A DNA stretch of 64,000 nt from Calcarisporiella thermophila CBS 279.70 (lineage: Eukaryota > Calcarisporiellomycota): the NCBI RefSeq assembly GCF_041956535.1, contig NW_027192207.1, positions 467,374 to 531,373 of the forward strand, read 5' to 3'. Below, piece by piece: positions 54,329 through 64,000 of the stretch. The translations under genes and the position numbers were made by a program. Position 1 is the stretch's first letter, and every line of letters begins with the position of its first letter. The notes under the pieces were generated by a model that saw only the letters and a list, made by a program, of their open reading frames with translations, had not been told where the DNA came from and did not search any database.

Positions 54329-55983
54329 ATGGGGCAAACACTTTCGGAACCGATTGTCGATAAACATTCAACCCATGGTGAGGACGATGCGAGGCGGCTT
54401 GCCTATGGAGCATCGTGCATGCAGGGATGGAGACTTAGTAAGTGATCCCTTCCCGCCCTCCCCCTCCCCCCCCACGCCCTCATTGCATCTGCGCATCGTA
54501 AAATGATTCGAAATTCATCTTTTCTTTCTTGGATCTAAAAATAGCCATGGAGGATGCACACACAACTCTACTTAAAATCGATGAAGCCCCAGGCCTGGGA
54601 TTTTTTGCCGTCTTCGATGGCCATGGAGGTAGGGTTGCTGCCTTTTCTGCCCCTTCACCCAATCCATTTTCCCCTGGTTAGAAGGCTCACAATCTCACAT
54701 CTTGCCCTGTCATTGCTAGGCCGAAGTGCGGCAGTGTACTGCGGGGAACAGCTGCACAGCAGGATAATCAAAGACGACGCTTTTGGGCGCGCAGACTATG
54801 CGACCGCCATCAAGAACGGGTTTCTAGGCATCGATATGGACCTGAGACAAGGTAAGATTGGGGCTGCTTCGTTTTCCTCCACCTCGTTCACGGAACAAGC
54901 CCTCTTCCTCTCTGGCTGTGCCCATGCAGACCCTGAATTCGATGATATGTCCGGATGCACCGCCGTCGTTGCCCTGATCACCCCCGACGACCGCATTTTT
55001 GTTGTATGTATAGGCCCCCTCTAACCCCAGCCCAAAAGGCTCATTCCTGTGGCTAATCTCTGGCTCTGTAGGGCAATGCGGGAGACTCCCGCGCGGTCAT
55101 GAGCATCAACGGGGTGGTCAAGCCGCTCTCATTCGACCACAAACCCGCCAATCGCTCAGAGTCTGCGCGGATTGTGGCTGCGGGTGGGTTCGTGGAGTTT
55201 GGACGTGTGAATGGTAAGAGGACTGAGAATAGATGACGCCTCCCTTCCGAGGCAACTGGTATGGAACGTTTTCTCAACGGGTGGGTTGTAGGGAACCTGG
55301 CGCTCTCCCGGGCCATTGGCGACTTTGAGTTTAAGCAGAACATGAATCTCAGCGCCGAACAACAGGTCGTCACCGCCAACCCCGATATCCTGGAGCACCG
55401 AGTCGCCCACGAGGAGGACGAGTTTGTGGTGCTGGCCTGCGACGGAATCTGGGACTGCATGTCGTCACAGAGCGTGGTGGACTTTGTGCGCGAGCATGTG
55501 GCCAACGGCGAGTCCCTCGCCACGGTGTGTGAGAAACTGATGGACCAGTGTCTGGCCCGAGAGAACGAGTACTCTGCCGGCGTGGGGTACGACAACATGA
55601 CGGTGATGGTCGTTGCGCTGCTAGGAGGGAGGACGCTGGAAGAGTGGTACGCCATGATCAGAGACCGGGTCAAGGAAAAGCGAAAGATGAAAGAAGCCCG
55701 CATTGACGACCACGAGGGCATCGAGGAAGATGCGGCCTTCGATCGCCAAGTCGCCCTTGACGCCGGGGACGAGGGAGACGAGCCGGCCACGAATCATGTG
55801 GAGGTCACCTCGACCTCCACCGTCACCCTGGTCAAAGCCGAGGGGCTGGATCAGGCGGAGACGGGCCTGGGGCCGATCGGCCAGGAGGACGCGATGGAGG
55901 AAGCCGCGGTAGCGGGCCAAGCGCAGCAGGGGGAGCGGGCAGCCCAAGAGCAGTCCCCCTCGGGTGATGAAAAGGGGGGATAG
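54329..55983 (+). CDS. PP2C-type protein phosphatase (Ptc2/3-like)
   Basis: Six exons join in phase: 54329-54437, 54545-54628, 54720-54851, 54930-55003, 55072-55213 and 55292-55983, giving 410 aa. The N-terminus MGQTLSEP has the Gly2 usual for myristoylated Ptc2/3 proteins. Metal-binding and catalytic motifs are complete: [71 protein letters not shown] and [12 protein letters not shown]-terminal extension of about 110 aa is coiled, then acidic and Ala/Glu-rich. Ptc2/3 phosphatases reset stress-MAPK and DNA-damage checkpoint kinases. If the Opy2-like gene acts in the HOG pathway, this enzyme could act on the same cascade; that link is inference. Confidence 0.94.
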
Positions 55984-56752
55984 AGAAGGGGAAGGGGGTA
56001 TGCACTCTCTACGCAGCGTCTCCACACCCTCTCTCTCTCTTTCCCCTATTTGTGAAATATATATAAGTTGCTATATAACGTAGGTGTGTTCTTTTCTTTG
56101 CCACGAACAATGCGTTTGTTTTCTCTTTCCTCTTTTCCACCCCTTATTGCCGTCTCCTTTTTTTTTTCATCCTTTACTTTAACTCTAGAGAGGTTGGCGA
56201 TTCAGGCTCATTTATAAGACTTTCCTCCCCCCCCCCCCCCCGCCCTTTATCCCATCCCTCCCTGCCCCCCCATCCCCATCCTCACCCTTTCCATGAACGT
56301 GGTTCGCTTCTCTTCTTTTTTGATGCTGTGCAAGGAATTTAGGGAGTTAGGAGTATTCTATATATTTTTTCTCTTTTTTTATTTCTATTGTTCTATGTGT
56401 GTCTTTATAAATCATGAACAGAAAAGATCCAATATATAAAATTAAAAAAAAAGAAGAGCGAGAAGAAAAAGTAAAACACTGAAGATAAATAGGGGAGAGA
56501 GGGAAGATGGAGCATCGATACGAGTCGACGACCAGGATCTGCTATTGATTCCAGTATTCATACAAACTTGAATAGAGCCTTTTTTTTCCTGAATGAGAAG
56601 CAAACTAAAAACAGTACCCCTAACACTCCAAAGGCAAAGTAAAAACGATTATTTTTGAGGGGGGGGGAGGGGCGAGAGGTGACGGAGGAAAGAAACAAAT
56701 GGTTGAATTTCTATCCCTCGTCGCTATCCTCAGCATTAAAATGAGTAGCTCA
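55984..56752. other. Convergent 3' intergenic spacer
   Basis: T-rich and C-run-rich sequence (C run at 56226-56241) lies between the phosphatase and Spo7 genes. Both 3' UTRs lie here. No gene is seen. Confidence 0.45.
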
Positions 56753-57634
56753 TTACTGTTGTTGTGATGATGGTTGTTGTTGGTGGGGGTGGGGATGCTG
56801 CTGCTGTTGCTGCTGTTGCTGCTGTTGGTGCCGCTCCTTCATCCTTGCTCTCCGTCTTGCACGATAGCTGGCCCGGTATTTCTCAAAGCCCTCCTGAAAC
56901 CGTCTGGGCACTCTTCGTGTGAAGGAGATCTCCGCACGATCGTCCCGCACGGTGAACAACATGTTGAAGACACGTAACGAGCGGTTGCACTGCGGAACAA
57001 ATCTACGGGAATCCAAAATGAGAATGAGGGATGGATATGTAGGAAAACCATCTCTCGATGAGGAGGGGTGGGCACATTACTTACTTGTTAGCATAGGAAA
57101 TTTTCTCGCGATAAAATCCAAGGGTAAAGAACAGGGCCATGGAGCCAAGTGCACAGAAGAGCGCCGATTTGTTAAGGAGATGGAGGAAGGAGTTCTATTC
57201 AAGGGGGGGGGGAGAAATGTGGAATCAGAACTTGCTCGATGGGGGAGGTGGGGATAAGAATGGCCATGCTTACACAACTAGGATCAATAAACACCATCCA
57301 TGTGAAGTAGACAATGGTGAGCACCAGACAACCCAAAAATGCTAGCATGGTTTCCGCCAAACCAGATCATCGCGTTAGTGAAGCAGATCCACCGATCGAG
57401 GGAGATCATCATCCTACCTTCATATTGCTTGCGGGTTTTTTTAAGCCGCCGCATGTTGCTCTTCAAGCGCTCCTCGAATATGACCAGATCTCGGTAGGTG
57501 GTCGGGTGCAAGCGCGGGTGCACAGGAGCAGAGCCGGAGGACGAAGGGAGGGAAGATGGGCGAAGGTCATGAGTGGCAGAATTCGGGTGGTATTGCGTTA
57601 TGGGTGAGGAAGGATCGTACAGAGGGGTTGACAT
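56753..57634 (-). CDS. spo7: Spo7-like regulatory subunit of the lipin phosphatase
   Basis: Four exons join in phase: 57634-57418, 57341-57274, 57194-57085 and 57002-56753, giving 214 aa. A Ser/Pro-rich N-terminus is followed by YRDLVIFEERLKSNMRRLKK, two membrane helices (FLGCLVLTIVYFTWMVFI and ALFCALGSMALFFTLGF), then YREKISYANKFVPQCNRSLR and LFTVRDDRAEISFTRRVPR. This is the Spo7/TMEM188 pattern. In yeast Spo7 holds the Nem1 phosphatase at the nuclear envelope and ER, where the pair activates lipin (Pah1) and so controls triacylglycerol synthesis and nuclear membrane growth. The C-terminus is unusual: a run of about ten Gln followed by His/Pro and more Gln, encoded by a CTG/TTG-type repeat near 56757-56830. 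Confidence 0.92.
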
Positions 57635-58768
57635 TATATGGAGACGAGAGCTGGACGGGTGAAAATGGTAATGGGGAGGATGGCTAGATCATGGTTCACA
57701 TTCTTCCCTCCTCTTTCCTCCTCCATTTAAAATCCCCCTCATTCTGACGACGCAGCATATTTTCCAAAATGATGGAGGCAGCCCTCGAATTAGACACGTG
57801 AATCCTGCATCTGCGTGCAGAGGAAGCCTTTTCGACAGCAGCATTTGCCCAATCGTGATCAGCGCTGCGGCACATCCTCCCTGATCCCCACTCGATTACA
57901 CGGCCCAATATTGGAGCCATTGCAGGCAGAGGGGTCCAATTTTTGTATGCTTGAATAATGGTGTAGGTTTGATTGTGCGTCCCACCGTTGGGGAGTTTAG
58001 TTAATGGAAAAGCTGATGAGAACGTTTGAGAAGGAGCGAGGCTATAATCCAAGAGCTGGCTGAGTTCCGGGCGAGCAGTACGAGACCATGTCCATTTTCC
58101 CAATAGCACAGGGTGAAGCGCTGGTAGGAACAAGGAGCCGACATTTCAGGCTGCAAAAATGCCAGCCTAAACAGGAGCTCTAAAGTTGATTTCGCTCAAA
58201 CCATAGACCCTCTCCTGACGGGCTCGAGTCAAAACAAAGGGGAGAGTTGTTCGTGATACTGCTAATACTATTCAATGGAATCCTGGACTTGCTATCCTGT
58301 CTATGTCACTAGCCTTGTGATAAGGTTTTCCGCCAGCCACGCCGTCATTCTATATTAGAGGGAATCTACCTGACGACAGCATTGGGTACGCAGCTCTACA
58401 GAGCATGGATTGGAGAATTCTTTAGCAGGCCCACGGTGGAAAGGTTAATGCAATGCTTGCCGAGGGCCAATTTTCTTTGTCAGCATCCAAATACTAGAAC
58501 TAAACAGCATCTGGTCTTAGAGTTTTAAGCCTTGTTTTCTCTTCCCGTCAATCCCACTTCTAAAATAGGGAATCGTAGAGTTGTGGAAAACTTTTCAAGA
58601 ATTTCATTCTCATGCAAATCATGTTGTTGTCAGCATTTGGCTGATTTCTTTAGCCAATTATTTAAAAACATCATCTCGGCCCGTCCATTGGAACCCTCTC
58701 GATTGCATGCCTTATCTACCCGCCATTGTCCCGCAAAAACCTACGCATGAGACGGCCATCCCCCAAGA
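57635..58768. other. Intergenic region, no supported gene
   Basis: A minus-strand open frame at 57696-58133 has no ATG at its start and no family resemblance. The rest is AT-rich with short frames. It contains the promoter of the Spo7 gene. Confidence 0.4.
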
Positions 58769-59149
58769 ATGGTCCCCCCGGAAGCAATCGGACCTCGCCT
58801 TCCGCACTGCTGCCTCCATCTTGCTCCAAACCCCTCTCGCCCATTCTCCGGCGCCCCCGTCCTTCGCGCCTCCTCGCCCATATATAAGCAGAGCGGCAAT
58901 ATCGTCTTGCCTGTGCTAAAGCCGTCTCCTCACTGGGCCGCTGCTGGTCTACAGAAGAAAAAAGTGAGGTTTGCTTGGAATCTTGACGTAAGGTTATTCG
59001 TCCAGGAAGGCTCAGGCTTAGAATGGGAAGCGGTGGAAGAGTTCCCATTTGAAATTCGGGGTCAGAGCGACGATGAGGAGGCTGGGACTCATATTGAAGA
59101 TACAATGAGCCGGGATCGTGAGGATGGAAGGCGCACGATATCGGTGTGA
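58769..59149 (+). CDS. Possible small protein with RVxF-like motif
   Basis: An ATG-started frame encodes 126 aa. The first half (Pro/Ser-rich) may not be translated. The second half looks protein-like: VLPVLKPSPHWAAAGLQ, then KKKVRFAWNLDVRLFVQ and an acidic, charged C-terminus (EEFPFEIRGQSDDEEAG). KKKVRF fits the K/R-x-V-x-F docking motif for protein phosphatase 1. A GTGAGT donor follows directly after the last codons (59148), so the gene may continue; an acceptor at 59563 would join an open stretch ending near 59896, but this is not verified. No family is named. It may also be a chance frame. Confidence 0.35.
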   Translation: MVPPEAIGPRLPHCCLHLAPNPSRPFSGAPVLRASSPIYKQSGNIVLPVLKPSPHWAAAGLQKKKVRFAWNLDVRLFVQEGSGLEWEAVEEFPFEIRGQSDDEEAGTHIEDTMSRDREDGRRTISV

Positions 59150-60553
59150 GTGGAGGGGGGCCAGAGGGGAATACAGTCCAGACCGAAATGGTGAAATGAA
59201 GCTTGCCCTTAATTGAAGCTTTGCTAAAGAAAACCGATACACCTCTGTCTATCGCGTCTCGTTTCAGAGCATTCTGTGTATGCTAACCACCAAGCCTGAC
59301 TTTATACTTATCTCTCCATCTGAGGGAATCGTTGGATCCCTAAGGGGACTCTGAGCTATCCATCCTTTCCAGATATCATTGCGCGTTTCACACTGCACGG
59401 TTGGGCCAGTGCCCAAGAATCAAACCCGGCGGGTTGATCTCCCGTTCAACACCGACACGCGCCTTCATTCAGCAATGACCAAGAAGATGACACGTCTCGC
59501 CTCAGCCTTTCGATAATGAGCAGAGGGGATGGGCCGGCGGTGGAGCTGGGACAGTGACCATTTCAGCCTTTGCCACGCGCTCCTCGGGCCAAAACGCAGA
59601 GGGGGATGCCGGTATCGTCTCGAGCGCACGTGAACAGGGATCAAGTGGTCGATAGAGTGAGCCGGGATATGGGTGGAGGCAGCTGTGGGCCGACCTTAGC
59701 CTCTGCGTTAGGAACAGGTGAGACTCGGGCTCTAGACCTTGCTCTGCTACCGCCCGAACCCCCATCTTCGCCCACTCGATCGAGGATGGATTCTTTGGGG
59801 GCGGCCGTTGAGATCCCCCTAGCATGGGACTCGGTTAAAGGAAAAGAACTCCCCTTCGAAGAGAGCCTTCCAATTTTCCATTATTCATCCTCTTAGTTTT
59901 CCTTTTCCTTATTTGCCAATTTGGCCCCTTAATTGAGGCAGACTTTGTACAGTGAACCTACCATCAACCTTTGCCGACCCCGAGGCTCCTAGTGGTTTTT
60001 CATATTCCACGGCCCAAACGGATGCAGAGAAGTGGTCCGCCGAGACTCTGTCGAAGACAAAGAGGGCAATGTAACCGTGGCATATGGCCTCCAACAAAGA
60101 CATTAAAGACAATGTCTTTTGGGTAAATTTTCTTGATTTAGCCAGCATTGTTTCAGCAGCAACACATTCACCGACACGGCCGAGCCAGGAAGGCGATGGC
60201 CTCCTTAAATGGCCGGAATCCGGCCAATGGGATTTTCTCACGCCGTCTTGCATTTTATCCGGGAAAGCCCAAAAAAAGACCATCTGGCCCTAGCGTCACA
60301 AAGAAACAAGTGACAGCGGGCCGCGATTGGCCGGCATGCGGGCGAGAAATGAAATGTATCTCGTGTGACATGAATTCTCTTTGCCACTTGAATCCTTTTA
60401 ATATCGGCCGTGTGGAGCTTCAGCTTGATCTATTTTTTTCCACCGGCGCTTGCCGTGCTTCTTCCCTCTCCCGACACTCACCTTTCCTTTTCCTGCTGCC
60501 TCCCTGCCGAACCCCTTCCGTCTCGAGGAATCCCACATCCTTCTTCTCGCACC
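59150..60553. other. Intergenic region, possible further exon
   Basis: An open stretch at about 59565-59896 ends with LPFEESLPIFHYSSS and could be a last exon of the doubtful gene before it. The remainder has no supported frame. CT-rich sequence at 60450-60540 leads to the NoxR gene. Confidence 0.35.
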
Positions 60554-62477
60554 ATGTGGCTAAAGGTAATGGGCGTGCTTGCTCTCCCCGACGTGTCTCC
60601 CGGGTGCTAATGATGCTCTCCAAATGTAGCGGGAGATTGAGTTGTGGAATCTAGCTGTGAATCACTTCGACAAGAAGCAGTATGAGCAGGCGATTAACAC
60701 TTTCAAGGTAATCTCGTGCTGCCTGCGGGCCTGTTCATGCAGCCCCCTCCCCCTCCCATTATACTCACTCGCCCTCTTGCTGGATCGGTAGACTATGGCC
60801 GACTGGGCCAGAGTGCGGTTCAACATTGGAATGGTGTATGCAAACATGGGTTTACAACAAACAGCGGTAGGTTGAGCCCCGAGCTCCACGGATGCCATTG
60901 TCATTGAGTGGCTTTCTCACTAACACGATGAGTGTAGATCCGGTGGTTTGACAGCGCAGTAAAACTGGACAAATACCTTGCCATCGCCTACTTTCAGCGC
61001 GGTGTATCGAACTTCTTATTAGGCAACATGGCCGCCGCTCAGGGCGATTTCAGCCGGGCTCTTATTGTGAGTGACTTTTTGTTTTTAAAGGCTGCTCTCC
61101 TCTTCAGCCTCTAACCCGTGGTCCTCCTTGCCTGGGCTCTTGTTGCTGATAGTGCTTTCGAGGGAATAATACCATTGACTATTCTCAGCTGGGCCTGGAC
61201 TTCAAGCTGTATTCCTGTGAGGTCTTGTTCAACCGGGGACTGAGCCTGATATATCAGGGAAAGATGGAGGAGGGACTTAAGCTGCTGGAGCGGGCACGGG
61301 CAGAAAAGTTGACGCCCGACCACAACGCCATCGACGAGGCCATCGCAGCAAGAGGAGAGGTATTCCAAGAACTGCCATCCCTGTTTATATACAAATGTGA
61401 CTCACTGGTTCTTTTATCCTTCTTCCATGCCGCCAGTCCTTTACCGTGTTCTCGCTCTCTGCAGGCATGCTCTTCCGCCCTTGCAAAGACAAAGTCAAGC
61501 ACACGGCACGGAGACAGTACCTCGAGGAGGCTCGGGTGATCGCCTCCACCGAAGGAGACTTCTCCACCGGCTTCAAAGGCAACGATCAGAGTAATATGGT
61601 GGTCGAGGCGTGCAGCGAGGAGCTGCTCAGCTTCCTCGACAGCCACTCCGACAGCACCCCCATTTCTCCCGGCGTGTTCCCTCCGGCGGCCCCCCTGCAC
61701 GCCAACGCCATGCCGGGGCCGGTGACGCCTGTGGACGGGATGTACCCACTGAAGCTGACGGTGGACACCCCCACCACCTGTAGCCTGCTGGACGAGGATA
61801 TCTCAGTGTCGACCGCGGATCGCGCGGCGAGATCCATCCCCACACCGCCCGAGGAGAAGTCCTACCCTCGCTCGTCGACCAGGAGGCACAGCCGGTACCG
61901 ACCAAGGGGGATGGAGACGGAGGGCGTCATGTACGACGAGCTGCAGATTGCGGAGGAGTACATGACCACGATGCCTTCTCCCTCCGACATGAGCTCCTCC
62001 TGGGACCAAGACTATTCCGTGGCCGACCTGTCCCGCGACTACCCCACCCATCTTCCTTCCCCCCACCACAGCCCCCTCGCGACGGGGGCGGGGATGTACC
62101 CGCACTCGCCGTCGCCGAGAGGCGGGTATCTCTCCGTCCGAAAGGATTCACTATTCTCGTCGTCGGGCGTGTCCGCCGCCTCCTCCTCCGCGACGGACTC
62201 CCAACTCGCCACCAAGATCAAAATCAAGTGTATACCCACGTCCCAGCCGGACCAGATGCGAGTCCTCCTTCTCGACAAAGAGGGGCTGACGTTCAGGGAA
62301 TTGATGCGTCGGGTGCAAGAGAAGTTCCGGATCGATGATCGCGTCGTGCTCCGATATCGCGATGAGGATGGCATGATGGTTATCATGGCCGACGACGAGG
62401 ATCTGGACTGCGCGAGGACGCTCTCCTGCAACTCCAAGCCGGGGAGGATGGAGCGACTGGAGATCTGGGTTTCCTAG
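60554..62477 (+). CDS. noxR: NoxR, p67phox-like regulator of NADPH oxidase
   Basis: Six exons join in phase: 60554-60565, 60630-60707, 60792-60866, 60938-61066, 61153-61359 and 61437-62477, giving 513 aa. The first exon encodes only MWLK. Four TPR-like repeats fill about residues 1-170 (REIELWNLAVNHFDKKQYEQA, RVRFNIGMVYANMG, DKYLAIAYFQRGVSNFLLG, EVLFNRGLSLIYQGK). Next comes the activation-type segment SAGMLFRPCKDKVKHTARRQYLEEA. After a long Ser/Pro-rich linker a PB1 domain lies at the C-terminus (KIKIKCIPTSQPDQMRVLLL to DDEDLDCARTL). NoxR binds Rac-GTP through its TPRs and switches on Nox enzymes that make superoxide for differentiation. It implies Nox genes elsewhere in the genome. The SH3 domains of animal p67phox are absent, as usual in fungi. 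Confidence 0.93.
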
Positions 62478-63025
62478 CCCTCACTCCCTCCTCCTCCTCC
62501 TCCTCCTCCTCCTCCTCTTCCCCGAATAGCCCCACCTCCGATCTTGCCGTTTATCCACTGTTGCATACTCTGAAAATTATTTATTTCCCTCCACCTATTT
62601 CATGCTTGTAATTACTAAAATCGAAGAGGGTTAGAGGGGAGGGGGGGGAAGCTAGATCCCCCTCCTCTCCCCCTTAATAGTCAGTTTCCTTTACCTCTTG
62701 TTCTAATCATTTCATTTCCTCGTGGACCTATTTCTCCTTTAATGTAGATATTTCATGTTTATTTCGTTGCTTTCCACTTTTCATTTTCCTATTCGCCCTT
62801 TGATTTCGCTGCATCATTAAAATATTCAATAAAGCATTTCCAAGATACGAGATCCTTTATTTTTGAGTGACGTTGAATACTCCGCGTCCCCGATTTCGTG
62901 TTTTTTCGCGTTCCAACCAAAGTAAGATTCAGGTTGAGATCGCTCCAAGGATCTTCCCGTTGTATTGGATTGAAGAGGCTAACCGCAACCCCCCCCCCTC
63001 TCTCAGAAGGTCGCCCATATCGATC
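62478..63025. other. Intergenic spacer
   Basis: A (CTC)n repeat at 62487-62516 lies just past the NoxR stop codon. T-rich sequence follows. The right end is the promoter and leader of the HAT1 gene. No other gene is supported. Confidence 0.45.
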
Positions 63026-63952
63026 ATGCTTTCCACCCAAGCATCCAGTTCGACCTCGTCTGCATGGTAAATCTCTCACCTCTTCCCCCTCTTCTCTGTG
63101 AAATTTCAATGAAGGATGGAAACCTAACCCCTTCCCCCCGTTTTGAATTGGAAGGATCACGAATTCCAGCGAGGCCATCGAGATCCAGTTCCTTCCCGCT
63201 CAAGATCCTGAGGAGCAGGAGAGCTTCCATCCGGAATTTACCTACCCCATCTTTGGGACGCATGAGCAGATCTACGGCTACAAGGACCTGCGCATTCAGC
63301 TGCTCTACGCATGCGGCTCCCTCACGACCTATCTCTCCATCGACCACTCCGCCGTCGCTGGCTCGAATGCGGACGATGTCATCGGAACCCTAAAGAAATT
63401 CATGCCCGATGATTTCCTGACGAACCGGGACGTGTTCGAGGAGAGAGTGCAGAAGGAAGCCAAGGAATTCCGGCCGATGGGCGAGAAGATCGCAGAGTAT
63501 CGGGTGAGCGAGGACGGCGGCGACGATCGGGTGTACGAGATATTCAAGGCGAGCTTTGTGACGCCTCGCTTCAAGGCGTACCACCGGCGGCTCCAGATAT
63601 TCATGCTCTTGTTTGTGGAGGGGGCGAGCTACATCGATGAGGAGGATGAGCGATGGGAGATCGCGCTAGTGTGAGGATCGCAGGGCATTCCCACTCGCAT
63701 TTGCCCCCGCCCCTATTGACTGTATTCGTGTTTGGCTTAGGTTCGAGAGGTCCGGGGGCGGCAGCGAGCCGCTGTACCGGATTGTCGGCTACGCTACCAT
63801 GTACCCCTATTTCCACTATCCGGACAAGCTGCGCATGCGCATCAGCCAATTTCTGATCCTGCCCCCATTCTCGAACAAGGGTCACGGGAACCGGCTGTAC
63901 CAGACCCTGTACCAAGAGTTCCTGTCGCGCGAGCAGATAGTCGAGATCACGG
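63026..63952 (+). CDS. hat1: HAT1, type B histone acetyltransferase (5' part, runs off the window)
   Basis: Three exons join in phase: 63026-63066, 63155-63670 and 63741-63952, followed by a GTGAGT donor; the rest lies past the window end. About 256 aa are visible. The sequence follows HAT1 closely: WITNSSEAIEIQFL, FHPEFTYPIFGTHEQIYGYK, LRIQLLYACGSL, RLQIFMLLFVEGASYIDEED, RIVGYATMYPYFHYPDKLRMRISQFLILPPF, and the acetyl-CoA-binding loop SNKGHGNRLYQTLY. HAT1 with its RbAp46/48-type partner acetylates new histone H4 at Lys5 and Lys12 before deposition. The glutamate-rich active-site region C-terminal to the loop is not in the window. The start at 63026 gives a short variable N-terminus. Confidence 0.93.
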
Positions 63953-64000
63953 GTGAGTGGTGTGTTAGGCTGCTGCGGCGCCTCTCCCTCCCTATCAGCC

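Noticed and set aside
57696-58133. Minus-strand frame of 145 codons
   Set aside because: It starts at TTG rather than ATG, has no recognisable domain and no convincing splice partners.
1-64000. CRISPR array, prophage, plasmid or bacterial operon
   Set aside because: Introns, fungal gene families and absence of repeat-spacer arrays show eukaryotic nuclear DNA. No transposase or reverse-transcriptase segment was recognised.

Overview
The window is nuclear DNA of a filamentous fungus. Genes are close together, most are cut by short GT-AG introns (about 50-80 nt), and the products include fungus-specific types: an Opy2-like membrane anchor, a NoxR-type NADPH-oxidase regulator, a fungal-specific transcription-factor domain, an RRM+PUF protein of the Jsn1 type, an F-BAR RhoGAP of the Rgd1 type, Spo7 and fungal cupredoxins. 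RCC2 and PABPN1-like proteins, some very small exons and a 7TM receptor with cAMP-receptor/Git3 character suggest an early-diverging lineage (Zoopagomycota/Mucoromycota grade). That placement is inference. No bacterial, plasmid, viral or transposon coding sequence was recognised.

Layout, left to right: an Opy2-like anchor (0.7-2.0 kb, +); an RCC2-like propeller fused in frame to a PHD finger (2.5-5.2 kb, -, 16 resolved exons); a long gene-poor stretch (5.2-9.0 kb); a small unknown gene; the nuclear poly(A)-binding protein gene (-) divergent from an unrecognised multi-pass membrane protein (+); a small GPI-type secreted protein (-); a 7TM receptor (15.2-17.1 kb, +); three secreted-protein genes on the minus strand (two cupredoxin paralogues and a small Cys protein, 17.7-22.6 kb); glucosamine-6-phosphate acetyltransferase (-); a broken transcription-factor gene beside a long palindrome; importin-beta-3 (-); a secreted HEXXH metalloprotease (+); an SLC35F-type carrier (+); a bestrophin (-) divergent from a DCAF7/TTG1-type WD40 gene (+); a 60-residue secreted Cys peptide (+); a His-tract secreted acidic protein (-); a Sec14 protein (-); the RRM+PUF protein (+); the F-BAR RhoGAP (+); a PP2C phosphatase (+); Spo7 (-); a doubtful small gene; NoxR (+); and the 5' part of HAT1 (+), which leaves the window.

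Most of these are single housekeeping or signalling genes without shared operation. The exception is a secreted, putatively metal-binding set: two type-1 copper cupredoxins, one with a Met/Lys/Glu repeat tail, a protein whose mature N-terminus is His/Asp-rich, and a long acidic protein with a dense His tract. Two small secreted proteins with paired CX3C motifs accompany them. This is the most unusual content of the window, together with the RCC2-PHD fusion. Exon joins were made by hand from splice sites, reading phase and family similarity; none has transcript support here.
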